The position numbers and the translations under genes were made by a program. A DNA stretch of 64,000 nucleotides from Streptomyces sp. Edi2 (GTDB lineage: Bacteria > Actinomycetota > Actinomycetes > Streptomycetales > Streptomycetaceae), in assembly GCF_040253635.1 (NCBI RefSeq), contig NZ_JBEJGX010000003.1:4048501-4112500 (forward strand), in the 5' to 3' direction. This document shows, in pieces, positions 33,128-42,785 of this stretch. The notes beneath the pieces are model-generated. The model worked only from the letters and a program-made list of their open reading frames with translations. It was not told the origin of the DNA and searched no databases. The stretch's first letter is position 1. Each line of letters begins with the position of its first letter.

Positions 33128-34852
33128 TCAGCCCCCCAACAGCTTCCGCACCCGCTCCGCGCCCACGGCCAGCAGCAGAGTGGGCAGCCGCGGCCCGGTG
33201 TCCCGGCCGACCAGCAGGTTGTAGAGCAGGGCGAAGAAGGCACGCTGGGCGACCTTCAGCTCCGGCGTCGGCTTGGCGTCCGGCTCCAGGCCCGCCTGCA
33301 CCTTCGGAACGCCGTAGACCAAGGTCGTCAGGCCGTCCAGCGACCAGTGCTCGTCGAGACCGTCGAGCAGCAGCCGCAGCGAGCCCCGGGACTGCTCGTC
33401 GAGCGTGCCGAGCAGTTCCTCGTCGGGCTCGTCGCGGACGATGGTGCGCTGCTCGGCCGGGACCTGGGTGTTGATCCAGTACTCGGCCTTGGCCAGCCGC
33501 GGCCGGGTCTCGTCCAGCGAGGTGACCGGGTTGTCCGGGTCCAGTTCGCCGAGGATCCGGAGCGTCTGCTCGTCGTGGCCCGCGGTGATGTCCGCGACCG
33601 AGGCGAGGGTGCGGTACGGCAGCGGCCGCGGCGTGCGCGGCAGCTCACCGGCGGCGGTACGGGCCGCCCGGGCGTACGCGGCGGCGTCGGCCGGCAGCGC
33701 ACTGCCGTCGGCGACCTTGGCCTCCAGCTTGTCCCACTCGTCGTAGAGCCGCTGGATCTCCTGGTCGAAGGCGATCTTGAAGGACTGGTTGGGCTTGCGG
33801 CGCGCGTACAGCCAGCGCAGCAGCGGCGCCTCCATGATCTTCAGCGCGTCACCCGGCGTCGGCACCCCGCCGCGCGACGACGACATCTTGGCCATGCCGC
33901 TGATGCCGACGAAGGCGTACATGGGGCCGATGGGCTGGTCGCCGTCGAAGATCTGCCGGACGATCTGGCCGCCGACGACGAAGGACGAGCCCGGCGAGGA
34001 GTGGTCGACACCGGACGGCTCGAAGATCACGCCCTCGTAGGCCCACCGCATCGGCCAGTCGACCTTCCAGACCAGCTTGCCGCGGTTGAACTCGCTCAGC
34101 CGGACCGTTTCGCCGAAACCGCACTCCGAGCAGGTGTAGACCAGCTCGGTGGTCTCGTCGTCGTACGAGGTGACCGTGGTCAGGTCCTTCTCGCACTGCC
34201 CGCAATAGGGCTTGTACGGGAAGTAGCCGGCCGAGCCGCCGCTGCCGTCGTCCTCGGCGGCCGCGCCCGAGCCCTCGGCGGCCTCCAGCTCGGCCTCGTC
34301 GACCGGCTTCTGCGACTTCTTGGCCGGGGCCTTCTTCGTGCGGTACTGGCCGAGGATCGCGTCGATGTCCGCGCGGTGCTTCATCGCGTGCAGGACCTGC
34401 TCGCGGTAGACACCGGCGGTGTACTGCTCGGTCTGGCTGATGCCGTCGTACTCGACGCCCAGCTCGGCCAGCGCCTCGGCCATGGCGGCCTTGAAGTGCT
34501 CCGCCCAGTTCGGGTACGGCGAACCGGCCGGGGCCGGCACCGCGGTCAGCGGCTTGCCGATGTGCTCGGCCCAGGAGTCGTCGACACCCGGCACGCCGTT
34601 CGGGACCTTGCGGTAGCGGTCGTAGTCGTCCCAGGAGATGAGGTGGCGGACCTCGTGGCCGCGGCGGCGGATCTCGTCGGCGACGAGGTGCGGGGTCATG
34701 ACCTCGCGGAGGTTGCCGAGGTGGATCGGGCCGGACGGGCTCAGGCCCGAGGCGCAGACGACCGGTTTGCCCGGGGCGCGGCGCTCCGCCTCGGCAATGA
34801 CCTCGTCCGCGAACCTGGAGACCCAGTCGGTCTCGGTGCTCTGCTGAGCCAC
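33128..34852 (-). CDS. lysS: Lysyl-tRNA synthetase, class I
   Basis: A 574-residue class I LysRS, the archaeal-type enzyme used by many actinobacteria. The HIGH-like motif is SGPIHLGNLREVM near residue 44 and the KMSKS-like motif is AKMSSSRGG. A zinc-ribbon-like segment (YCGQCEKDL ... YTCSECGFGE) sits in the middle, with an acidic insertion before it. GTG 34852 has AGGAAGGG nine bases upstream. Divergent from argS with 183 bp between the starts. Confidence 0.96.
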   Translation of the reverse strand: MAQQSTETDWVSRFADEVIAEAERRAPGKPVVCASGLSPSGPIHLGNLREVMTPHLVADEIRRRGHEVRHLISWDDYDRYRKVPNGVPGVDDSWAEHIGKPLTAVPAPAGSPYPNWAEHFKAAMAEALAELGVEYDGISQTEQYTAGVYREQVLHAMKHRADIDAILGQYRTKKAPAKKSQKPVDEAELEAAEGSGAAAEDDGSGGSAGYFPYKPYCGQCEKDLTTVTSYDDETTELVYTCSECGFGETVRLSEFNRGKLVWKVDWPMRWAYEGVIFEPSGVDHSSPGSSFVVGGQIVRQIFDGDQPIGPMYAFVGISGMAKMSSSRGGVPTPGDALKIMEAPLLRWLYARRKPNQSFKIAFDQEIQRLYDEWDKLEAKVADGSALPADAAAYARAARTAAGELPRTPRPLPYRTLASVADITAGHDEQTLRILGELDPDNPVTSLDETRPRLAKAEYWINTQVPAEQRTIVRDEPDEELLGTLDEQSRGSLRLLLDGLDEHWSLDGLTTLVYGVPKVQAGLEPDAKPTPELKVAQRAFFALLYNLLVGRDTGPRLPTLLLAVGAERVRKLLGG

Positions 34853-35035
34853 GATCGGCCCTTCCTCTTCCTGGTGCTTCCTGATTGCGCCGTCTTGCGC
34901 GTGCGACGCACAAATGCCTGACGGTGCCCATTGTCCCAGACGGAAAATCAGTGGTAGTGCCGTGGGATACTCGTTGGCAAACCCTTTCCCCTCCGACGAC
35001 ACCTCCCTGCCTCCTCCGGAAGAGAGCTCTTCTCC

Positions 35036-36799
35036 ATGGCCTCGGTCACTTCCCTCGCAGCTTCGGTTCACCAGCGCGTCGCGGACGCCCTCTCGGCAGC
35101 CCTGCCGGAGGCCGGCGCCGCGGACCCGCTGCTGCGCCGAAGCGACCGGGCCGACTTCCAGGCCAACGGCATGCTGGCGCTGGCCAAGAAGCTCAAGGGC
35201 AATCCGCGGGAGCTGGCGACCAAGGTCGTCGCGGAGATCGGCGAGAGCGACCTCCTCCAGGAGATCGAGGTCTCCGGCCCCGGCTTCCTCAACATCACGA
35301 TCGCCGACCGGGCGATCACCGAGACGCTGGCCGCGCGCGCCGCCGACGACCGGCTCGGCGTCCCGCTCAAGGAGCAGCCCGGCGTCACGGTCATCGACTA
35401 CGCCCAGCCGAACGTCGCCAAGGAGATGCACGTCGGGCACCTGCGCTCGGCGGTCATCGGCGACGCCCTGCGCCACATCCTGGACTTCACCGGCGAGCAG
35501 ACGATCGGCCGGCACCACATCGGTGACTGGGGCACCCAGTTCGGCATGCTCATCCAGTACCTGATCGAGAACCCCGGCGAGCTGGCCCCGGCGGCCGACG
35601 TCGACGGCGAGCAGGCGATGAGCAACCTCAACCGGGTCTACAAGGCCTCGCGCGCCGTCTTCGACTCCGACGAGCAGTTCAAGGAGCGGGCCAGGAAGCG
35701 GGTCGTGGCGCTCCAGTCCGGCGACGCGGAGACCCTTGACCTGTGGCAGCGGTTCGTGGACGAGTCGAAGGTCTACTTCTACTCGGTCTTCGAGAAGCTG
35801 GACATGGAGATCCGCGACGACGAGATCGTCGGCGAGTCCGCGTACAACGACATGATGGGCGAGACGGCGCGGCTGCTGGAGGAGTCGGGCGTCGCCGTCC
35901 GCTCCGAGGGCGCGCTGGTGGTCTTCTTCGACGAGATCCGCGGCAAGGACGACCAGCCGGTGCCGCTGATCGTGCAGAAGGCGGACGGCGGCTTCGGCTA
36001 CGCGGCCTCCGATCTCTCCGCGATCCGCAACCGCGTTGTCGACCTGAAGGCGACGACGCTCCTGTACGTCGTCGACGTCCGCCAGTCGCTGCACTTCCGG
36101 ATGGTCTTCGAGGCGGCCCGCCGGGCGGGCTGGCTGAGCGACGACATCACCGCGCACAACATGGGCTACGGCACGGTCCTCGGTGCGGACGGCAAGCCGT
36201 TCAAGACCCGTGCGGGCGAGACCGTACGCCTGGAGGACCTGCTCGACGAGGCGGCCGAGCGGGCGACCACGGTGGTGCGCGAGAAGGGCGCGGCGATCGG
36301 CCTGACCGAACGGGAGATCACCGAGAACGGTGCGCAGGTCGGCATCGGCGCGGTGAAGTACGCGGACCTGTCGACGTCGCCGAGCCGGGACTACAAGTTC
36401 GACCTGGACCAGATGGTCTCGCTCAACGGCGACACCTCGGTCTACCTCCAGTACGCCTACGCCCGGATCCGGTCGATCTTCCGCAAGGCCGGTGACGCGG
36501 CCCCCGCGGCGCACCCGGAGCTGCCGCTGGCCCCGGCCGAGCGGGCGCTGGGCCTGCACCTCGACCAGTTCGGCGAGACCGTCGCCGAGGCCGCCGCCGC
36601 GTACGAGCCGCACAAGCTCGCCGCGTACCTCTACGGCCTCGCCTCGCTGTTCACGACCTTCTACGACCAGTGCCCGGTCCTGAAGGCCGAGGGCGGCCCG
36701 GACCAGCTGGCCAACCGGCTGTTCCTGTGCGACCTGACCGCCCGCACCCTCCACCAGGGCATGGCGCTGCTCGGCATCCGGACGCCCGAGCGGCTCTGA
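35036..36799 (+). CDS. argS: Arginyl-tRNA synthetase
   Basis: A 587-residue class I ArgRS of normal length. Tandem N-terminal additional domain, then [22 protein letters not shown] (HIGH motif as HVGH), and the C-terminal anticodon-binding region ending near [21 protein letters not shown] canonical KMSKS is not seen, which is usual for many ArgRS. Its last codons form the first unit of a tandem DNA repeat that continues downstream. Confidence 0.97.
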   Translation: MASVTSLAASVHQRVADALSAALPEAGAADPLLRRSDRADFQANGMLALAKKLKGNPRELATKVVAEIGESDLLQEIEVSGPGFLNITIADRAITETLAARAADDRLGVPLKEQPGVTVIDYAQPNVAKEMHVGHLRSAVIGDALRHILDFTGEQTIGRHHIGDWGTQFGMLIQYLIENPGELAPAADVDGEQAMSNLNRVYKASRAVFDSDEQFKERARKRVVALQSGDAETLDLWQRFVDESKVYFYSVFEKLDMEIRDDEIVGESAYNDMMGETARLLEESGVAVRSEGALVVFFDEIRGKDDQPVPLIVQKADGGFGYAASDLSAIRNRVVDLKATTLLYVVDVRQSLHFRMVFEAARRAGWLSDDITAHNMGYGTVLGADGKPFKTRAGETVRLEDLLDEAAERATTVVREKGAAIGLTEREITENGAQVGIGAVKYADLSTSPSRDYKFDLDQMVSLNGDTSVYLQYAYARIRSIFRKAGDAAPAAHPELPLAPAERALGLHLDQFGETVAEAAAAYEPHKLAAYLYGLASLFTTFYDQCPVLKAEGGPDQLANRLFLCDLTARTLHQGMALLGIRTPERL

Positions 36800-36908
36800 C
36801 CCGAGCGGCTCTGACCCGGGCGGCCCTGCCCGGGCGGCTCTGACCCGGGCGGCCCTGCCCGGGCGGCTCTGACCCGGACGGCTCTGACCCGGACGGCTCT
36901 GACCGGCC
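36791..36908 (+). repeat. About eight copies of a 15-bp repeat at the argS 3' end
   Basis: The unit is CGGCTCTGACCCGGG with variants (CGGCCCTGCCCGGG and ...CCGGA). The first unit contains the final Arg-Leu-stop of argS, so the gene's end seems to have been amplified. Units alternate between two subtypes. Confidence 0.8.
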
Positions 36909-37032
36909 CGCGTCGTCCGGCCGACGGCGCGGACCCGTCATCGCTTACTCTCCAGCCACTGCGGCCCCGTACAAGACCCTTACAAAAGGTCTGGTACGCG
37001 GCCGTTCCGGTCTCCAGGGGAGGGCAACAGCC

Positions 37033-37977
37033 ATGCACCATGCACCACACACGACCGATCAGCCGGCCGCACCCGCCGCCGCCCCGACCCGGCGCACCGC
37101 GCTGGGCGCCGGAGCCGGACTGCTGACGGCAGGCCTCCTGGCGTCCGCCACCCCATCCGCGGCCGCCGCGCAGGCCCGCACCGCCCCCGATCCGCACCAG
37201 ACGCTGCGCCGCCTGGAACACGAACACCGGGCGCGCGTCGGGGCGTTCGCCCACAACCTCGCCACCGGCGCGACGCTCGCCTACCGCGCCCACACCCGCG
37301 TCCCCTTCTGCTCGGTCTTCAAGACCCTCGCCGTAGGGGCGGTGCTGCGCGACCTCGACCACCACGGCGAGACGCTGGCCCGCCGCATCCACTACAGCCG
37401 CGCCGACCTCGTCGACAATTCGCCCGTCACCGGTGCCCACCTCGCCACCGGCATGACGATCGCCGAACTGTGCGCCGCCGCCCTCCAGCGCAGCGACAAC
37501 ACGGCCGCCAACCTCCTGCTCCGCGAACTCGGCGGCCCGGCCGCCGTCACCGCCTTCGCCCGCTCCCTCGGCGACCGCACCACCCGCCTCGACCGCTGGG
37601 AGCCGGAACTGAACTCGGCCGAGCCCTGGCGCAGGACAGACACCACCAGCCCCGCCGCCATCGCCCGCACCTACACCCGGCTGCTCCTGGGCGACGCGCT
37701 CACGCCCTCGGACCGGGGCCGGCTGACGGCATGGATGAAGGCCAACGAGACCAATACGGCCCGCTTCCGCGCCGCGCTGCCCAAGGACTGGTCCCTCGCC
37801 GACAAGACGGGCACGGGCTCGTACGGCACCGGCAATGACGTGGGCGTCGCCTGGACCCCGGACGGCACCCCGATCGTGCTGGCCGTCCTGACGGGCAAGC
37901 CGGAGCAGGCCGCGGCCTCCGACGACGCGCTGATCGCGGACGTGACGAAGGTGCTGGCCCAGGCCGTGACGGGCTGA
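37033..37977 (+). CDS. Class A beta-lactamase, Tat-exported
   Basis: A 314-residue serine beta-lactamase. All class A motifs are seen: S-x-x-K as FCSVFKTLAV, SDN as QRSDNTAANLLL, the omega-loop ExxLN as WEPELNSA, and KTG as LADKTGTGSYG. The N terminus has a twin-arginine signal (PTRRTALGAGAGLLTAG) ending near AAAAQA. GGGGAGGG precedes the ATG. It probably gives intrinsic penicillin resistance; no BlaR/BlaI-type regulator is adjacent. Confidence 0.93.
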   Translation: MHHAPHTTDQPAAPAAAPTRRTALGAGAGLLTAGLLASATPSAAAAQARTAPDPHQTLRRLEHEHRARVGAFAHNLATGATLAYRAHTRVPFCSVFKTLAVGAVLRDLDHHGETLARRIHYSRADLVDNSPVTGAHLATGMTIAELCAAALQRSDNTAANLLLRELGGPAAVTAFARSLGDRTTRLDRWEPELNSAEPWRRTDTTSPAAIARTYTRLLLGDALTPSDRGRLTAWMKANETNTARFRAALPKDWSLADKTGTGSYGTGNDVGVAWTPDGTPIVLAVLTGKPEQAAASDDALIADVTKVLAQAVTG

Positions 37978-38092
37978 GCGGCCGGGCGGTTCAGGAGGCC
38001 GGGGCCGGGGACAGGGGGCCGGGCCCAGGCGCCGGGGCCCGGGTCAGGAGCCGAGGCCAGGGCTCAGGGGACGCGGTCCAGAAGCGGCGCCC

Positions 38093-38278
38093 TCAGTGCT
38101 GCCAGGGCCTGCGTACCGCGTCCTTGACCTTCTCGCTCGCGTCCAGCCCGTGCCCCGCGGTCTTCTCGGCCTTGCCCTCGGCCTCCAGCTTGCGGTTGTG
38201 CGTGGCCCGGCCGACGACTTCCTTCATGGCGCCGATGACCTGCGCGCCCTTGGCCTGCATCTTGCGCTTGGCAGTCAT
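38093..38278 (-). CDS. CsbD family stress protein
   Basis: A 61-residue CsbD-like protein (GAMKEVVGRATHNRKLEAEG, then KAEKTAGHGLDASEKVKDA). CsbD proteins are small, helical, charged and stress-induced, with no known activity. ATG 38278 has GAGGAG upstream. Located downstream of hemB on the same strand, beyond a terminator-like hairpin. Confidence 0.85.
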   Translation of the reverse strand: MTAKRKMQAKGAQVIGAMKEVVGRATHNRKLEAEGKAEKTAGHGLDASEKVKDAVRRPWQH

Positions 38279-38365
38279 GGTTACCCGCTCCTCGGTCGGT
38301 CGGGGCCTTCCCTGACACTCGGCGCGTGCCCGGCAGGCGCCGGACAAAACGTCGCGCCCACGACA

Positions 38366-38400
38366 AAGCTCCCGCCCCCGTGGTCCGGGGACAGGAGCTT
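38366..38400 (-). terminator. Hairpin downstream of hemB
   Basis: AAGCTCC at 38366-38372 pairs with GGAGCTT at 38394-38400, with an inner CCCCG/CGGGG stem. It lies about 40 bp beyond the hemB stop in the direction of transcription. Confidence 0.55.
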
Positions 38401-38437
38401 CGGCAAGGCAACGCCGGGCACAGCCGGCCGGGGCGGC

Positions 38438-39427
38438 TCACAGCCCCCGCGCGACCTCCGTCGCCCAGTACGTGAGGATCATGTCGGCACCGGCCCGCTT
38501 GATGCCGGTCAAGGCCTCCAGGATCGCCTTGTCCCGGTCGATCCAGCCCTTCTCGGCGGCCGCCTCGATCATCGCGTACTCACCGGAGATCTGGTACGCG
38601 GCAACGGGTACGTCCACCGCATCCGCGACCTTCGCCAGCACGTCCAGGTACGGCAGCGCCGGCTTGACCATCACCATGTCGGCGCCCTCCTCCAGGTCGA
38701 GCGCCAGCTCGACCATCGAGTCACGGAGGTTGGCCGGGTCCTGCTGGTAGGTCTTGCGGTCACCCTGGAGGGACGAGCCGACGGCCTCCCGGAAGGGCCC
38801 GTAGAAGGCGGAGGAGTACTTCGCCGTGTAGGCGAGGATCGACACGTCCTCGTGGGAGGTCTGGTCGAGCGCGTCACGGATGACGCCGACCTGGCCGTCC
38901 ATCATGCCGCTGGGGGCCACGACATGGACGCCCGCGTCGGCCTGCACCTGCGCCATCTCGGCGTACCGCTCCAGCGTCGCGTCGTTGTCGACCCGGCCCT
39001 CGGCGTCCAGGACACCGCAGTGGCCGTGATCGGTGTACTCGTCCAGGCACAGGTCCGACATGATCACGAGGTCGTCGCCGACCTCGGCCTTCACGTCACG
39101 GATGGCGACCTGCAGGATCCCGTCCGGGTCGGTGCCCGCCGTCGCGACGCCGTCCTTCTTCGCGTCCTCCGGCACCCCGAACAGCATGATCCCGGCGACC
39201 CCGGCGTCGACCGCCTCCACGGCGGCCTTCCGCAGCGTGTCGCGGGTGTGCTGGACGACGCCCGGCATGGCGGAGATCGGCACCGGCTCGGCGATCCCCT
39301 CCCGTACGAACGCGGGAAGGATCAGGTCGGCGGGGTGCAGCCGGTGTTCGGCCACCATCCGCCGCATGGCGGGGGTGGTACGCAGCCGCCGCGGCCGCGC
39401 ACCGGGAAAGCTTCCGTACTTCGTCAT
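38438..39427 (-). CDS. hemB: Delta-aminolevulinic acid dehydratase (porphobilinogen synthase)
   Basis: A 330-residue HemB, condensing two 5-aminolevulinates to porphobilinogen. The metal-site segment reads [15 protein letters not shown]: the middle Cys of the classical zinc triad (CxCx7C) is Asp, so metal use differs from the pure zinc type. Schiff-base lysines are in [15 protein letters not shown] and [12 protein letters not shown]. It is on the same strand as rex-hemACD but separated from hemD by about 5.3 kb containing IS elements and unrelated genes. Confidence 0.96.
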   Translation of the reverse strand: MTKYGSFPGARPRRLRTTPAMRRMVAEHRLHPADLILPAFVREGIAEPVPISAMPGVVQHTRDTLRKAAVEAVDAGVAGIMLFGVPEDAKKDGVATAGTDPDGILQVAIRDVKAEVGDDLVIMSDLCLDEYTDHGHCGVLDAEGRVDNDATLERYAEMAQVQADAGVHVVAPSGMMDGQVGVIRDALDQTSHEDVSILAYTAKYSSAFYGPFREAVGSSLQGDRKTYQQDPANLRDSMVELALDLEEGADMVMVKPALPYLDVLAKVADAVDVPVAAYQISGEYAMIEAAAEKGWIDRDKAILEALTGIKRAGADMILTYWATEVARGL

Positions 39428-39504
39428 ACCGCCCACGCTACGCCCGCTTTGCTCCTGCCTTTGCCGACGCATCGTCGGCAGTCACGGCCCCTCCGCGGCC
39501 CCGC

Positions 39505-40544
39505 TCAGGCCGCCGCAGCAGCCACAGCAGCCACAGCGGGCCCGCCGGACGCCGGCTCCCCGGCCACCGATTCGCCCCGGCAGTCCCGGCAGTCCCGGCA
39601 GCGCCCCGGCCACCGGGCACGGAACGCGCGCTCGCAGCCGTCGCAGGTCTGGAACGGATCCGGCGCGGGCCGACGACGGTCATCCGCACCGGGGCCCGGT
39701 GGGCCTTCGCAGCCCGGCGGGGCTACTGAGCCTTCGCGGCCCGGTGGGACCCCCCGGCCCGCCGGAAGGGGCGGCGGCAGCAGCTCCCGCAGACGATGGG
39801 CGAGCAGCCCGCCAGGTTCTTCAGATCGCACGGCAGGTCCGCGGTCAGCGTGCGGTGCACGGCCGCGACGGTCGCCCCGTTCTCGAACCACGCGGCGACG
39901 GCGGAGGCGAGGCGGCGTACGTCCCGCCGGGAGAGCGTGAGCCGGTCATCGGTGCGGCGCAGCGCCGCGAGCAGGGCGACGGCGGCGGCGTGGTGCTCGC
40001 CGGCGGGCGCTTCCACGGCGGGGTCCGGTGCCTGCTGCGGCGCGGCCGGGGCGGGTGGCCCGGCCGGGACGGAGGACGCGGCCGGGACGGATGACGCGGC
40101 CGGGACGGATGGCGGCGGAGCCTCGTCCCCCTCGTCCCGGGCTGCGGCGGCGGGGACCTCAGCGACGGTGGCCCCGATGACACCCGGAGCATTGTGAGCG
40201 TAAGTACGGGTGATCACGCGCCCGTCCGGAGCCCGCTCCCGCACCCGCTCGACATAGCCGTGCGCCTCCAACTCCCGTAGGGCGAAGGCGATCCGGTCCC
40301 GCCCCTCGGGGAAGCGGGCCGCGAGCGTACGGATATCGACGGAGGCACCCTCGGGCAGCGACAGGATGTGAGTGCCCACCCCGATCGCGGTCAGGGACAG
40401 TTCGCGGTGCTGGGCAAGGTGATTGCCGATGATCGTGTACCGGTCCGGCTGGTACTGCCGGATATGCGTCACCCCGCTGTGGGTGGCACTTCGACGAACA
40501 CGGTTATACGGGCGCGTGGCGGCGCTAGGCTTCTGTTCAGCCAT
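39505..40544 (-). pseudogene. Helix-turn-helix protein gene with apparent frameshift
   Basis: The 5' frame (39723-40544) gives the N-terminal HTH region typical of a Streptomyces family (YTIIGNHLAQHRELSLTAIG, VDIRTLAARFPEGRDRIAFA), a Pro/Ala linker with PAASSVPAASSV repeats, and a second domain ending LTADLPCDLKNLAG. The expected continuation, LLAHRLRELLPPPLP and a C-terminal zinc-ribbon-like part (FQTCDGCERAFRARWPGRCR), lies in the other frame (39505 onward). A one-base deletion in a CCC/GGG run near 39808-39812 would explain it. If it is a sequencing error, the gene is intact at about 346 residues. Function: probable DNA-binding protein. Confidence 0.75.
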
Positions 40545-40812
40545 CGGGAAGGTCGTTTCTTCCTCTGGTGGTCAGGCCCTCGCACTGGGATGGCAGTCCC
40601 GGCGGGGGCCGACGCATGTCTGCGGTGGTCAGGCCCGAGCCTGCCCACTCAAGTCACCCGCGCGCCAGCCGAGTTGAGCTGATTCACCCCCACGAGTGAC
40701 GTACGCGGGGTTTGGTGGGTTTGGAAGGTTCTCTCCCAAGGTTCTTTGTCCTTGACCGCCCGCCGCACCGACGGACAGGCCACCGGGCCCTGGCTTTCCG
40801 GGCGCCGGTCCG

Positions 40813-41198
40813 GTGTTGCTCCCGGACCGGACGCCGAAGCGGGGTGGCCGCTGGCGCGATCACCGTGAGGTGATCGACGCGACCGCCTTCAAGTTCCAAA
40901 CCTGCACGCAGTGGGTCCACCTGCCAGAGAAGTACGGCAACTGGCGGGGTGTCTACAACAGGCTGCGGATGTGGGCCATCGACGGCACCTGGGAGCGGGT
41001 GTTTACCGCGTTGACGGCCCAGGCCGACGCGGACGAAGACCTCAACTGGGCGGTCTCCGTGGACTCCACGATCGTGCGCGCTCACCAGCACGCGGCCGGG
41101 GCTCGCAAAAAGGGGCCCCGGCCGGCGAGCCGACTGACCACGCCATCGGCCGGTCCCGTGGCGGACTGACCACAAAGATCCACTGGTCCGCAAGGTGA
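40813..41198 (+). pseudogene. IS5-family transposase remnant
   Basis: Fragment matching the first half of an IS5/IS1647-like transposase: LLPDRTPKRGGRWRDHREVI, then WVHLPEKYGNWRGVYNRL, WAVSVDSTIVRAHQHAAGA. The N terminus is lost, a frameshift follows RKKG, and the other frame continues TDHAIGRSRGGLTTKIH before similarity stops. It is a different subtype from the complete element at 41782. Confidence 0.85.
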
Positions 41199-41220
41199 TC
41201 CAAAGGAAACTTCCCAGGGC

Positions 41221-41637
41221 TCATGACGGGGCGCCCGGGAAGGACGGCTTGATGACGCGGCTGCCAAACTTCCACTGTCCGTCCACGCGAACGTATTCGT
41301 CCTCGTACTTGACGTGGGAACGAACGTAGCCGCCGTCGTTCTTCACCACTTCCACGAGACAGAAGACACTCCCCGCCGCGCAGTTGCCCTCGATGTCCGT
41401 CACCAGGTGGTTGAACATGACGTGGATGACGTAGCGGGCATGGGCGAAGAGTGAGTCGCGGAAGAAGTCGCGTATCGCCTCGCGCCCTTGGAACAGGCCG
41501 AAGCCGGTCTCGCGTTCGTCGAGGACGCCATCCTCGGCCCAGCAGCCGGAGGACTCATTCAGCCGGAAGCCGTCGAAAGCAACCGCGTAACGAGTGTTGA
41601 GATCGTGGATGGCGGCACGATCGGCCAGATGACTCAT
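41221..41637 (-). CDS. SnoaL-like / NTF2-fold protein
   Basis: A 138-residue protein of the SnoaL_4-type NTF2 fold (ADRAAIHDLNTRYAVAFDGF near the start, then CWAEDGVLDE, FQGREAIRDFFRD, and SHVKYEDEYVRVDGQWKFGS). Members include polyketide cyclases, dehydratases and ring-hydroxylating dioxygenase small-subunit relatives; the activity here is unknown. It sits between two IS5-type sequences, so it may have been carried in by, or stranded between, insertions. Confidence 0.82.
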   Translation of the reverse strand: MSHLADRAAIHDLNTRYAVAFDGFRLNESSGCWAEDGVLDERETGFGLFQGREAIRDFFRDSLFAHARYVIHVMFNHLVTDIEGNCAAGSVFCLVEVVKNDGGYVRSHVKYEDEYVRVDGQWKFGSRVIKPSFPGAPS

Positions 41638-41781
41638 GGGACAACCTCACGTGAAGAAGCGGCGCCGTGCGCCCTAGCCCTGGCTGGCTCGGACGAGCCG
41701 GGGGAACGGTGTACACGGCTCCCAGCCCGTGTCAAGGCTCCCCAGCCATGAACTGACCAGTGATCCAAACGAAACCGCCTA

Positions 41782-42785
41782 GGCAGTGTTTCTCGGATCT
41801 CCGGACGTGGGTGGGGTGTTGGGGTCAGGCTGGTTTCATGGGTCGTGGGGATTTAACGAATGCGGAGTGGCATCGACTGGAGTCGTTCTTGCCTCGGGGT
41901 GGTGCGCGTGGGGGTCGGTGGAGTGATCATCGGCGGGTGATTAACGGGGTGCTGTACCAGGTGCGGACGGGTGTGCAGTGGCGGGATCTTCCCGAGCGGT
42001 TCGGGCCGTGGGAGACGGTCTACAAACGTCATCGCCGCTGGTCAGCGGACGGAACGTGGGAGAGGCTGCTGTCCCGTGTCCAGGCCGCCGAGGATGCTGA
42101 GGGCCGAATCGACTGGGAGGTGTCAGTGGACTCCACCGCGGTGCGGGCTCACCAGCACGCCGCCGGCGCGAGGAAGGTGCCCCCAGCCGCGGTTCCTCAA
42201 AAGGGGGCCGGGCAGGGGACAAACCGGGTCGGTCCGGTGCTGCGGAAACTGGCCGTCCGATTGGAGGAGGTGGTCAGATCGGCGAATGCCTGGGACGCTC
42301 CCGCGGCGGCTTCACCACCAAAATCCACCTCGCCGTCGAGGGACGATGCCGGCCCCTCGCGCTCGTTCTGACACCCGGGCACTACGGTGACGGCCCCCAG
42401 TTCGAGCGGGTGCTGGAGCAGGTTTCCGTGCCCCGCACCGGAGTCGGACGGCCCCGCACCCGGCCCGACCACGTCCTGGCGGACAAGGCCTACACCTCCC
42501 GCAAGAACCGCCGTTACCTGCGACGACGCGGAATCCGGCACACCATCCCCGAACGCCTCGACCAGCAACGACACCGCCACAACCGCGGCTCCGACGGCGG
42601 CCGGCCCACCGGATTCGACAGCGAACGCTACAAGAAACGCAACACTGTCGAGCGAGCCATCAACCGCCTCAAGGGCTTCCGGGCCGTCGCCACCCGCTAC
42701 GAGAAACGCGCCTACGTCTACCTCGGAACCGTCACGGTCGCGACCCTCATGATCTGGCTCCGAACATGATCCGAGAAACAGTGCC
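41782..42785 (+). mobile_element. Complete IS5-family (IS427-like) insertion sequence
   Basis: About 1,004 bp. Imperfect 18-bp terminal inverted repeats: GGCAGTGTTTCTCGGATC at the left and the complement of GGCACTGTTTCTCGGATC at the right (one mismatch). The flanks suggest a TA target duplication inside a CCTAGG target. It contains one transposase encoded in two overlapping frames. The element abuts the stop codon of merR. Confidence 0.88.
41838..42769 (+). CDS. IS5-family transposase, two frames joined by -1 frameshift
   Basis: Frame A (41838-42371) starts MGRGDLTNAEWHRLESFLPR and includes VSVDSTAVRAHQHAAGARK, with the first DDE Asp. Frame B, one base back, continues CLGRSRGGFTTKIHLAVEG, the second Asp region LADKAYTSRKNRRYL, and the C-terminal Glu region NTVERAINRLKGFRAVATRY. 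The overlap contains a slippery AAAAGGGGG run at about 42199-42207, fitting programmed -1 frameshifting as in the IS427 group. Frame B has no stop back to this site. Confidence 0.85.

Noticed and set aside
33089..34921. 610-codon plus-strand frame
   Set aside because: Antisense to lysS, which has all class I LysRS motifs.
34853..35035. T-box or other riboswitch between lysS and argS
   Set aside because: No T-box sequence or specifier-like stem is visible in the 183-bp divergent region.
40368..40682. Small plus-strand frame with two WSGP segments
   Set aside because: Overlaps the N-terminal coding part of the HTH gene; the repeated GGTGGTCAGGCCC words are noted but there is no ribosome-binding site.
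41195..41775. Similar words TGATCCAAAGGAAAC and TGATCCAAACGAAAC flanking the SnoaL-like gene, considered as mobile-element ends
   Set aside because: They are direct, only ~14 bp long with a mismatch, and not linked to inverted repeats; too weak to call a composite element.
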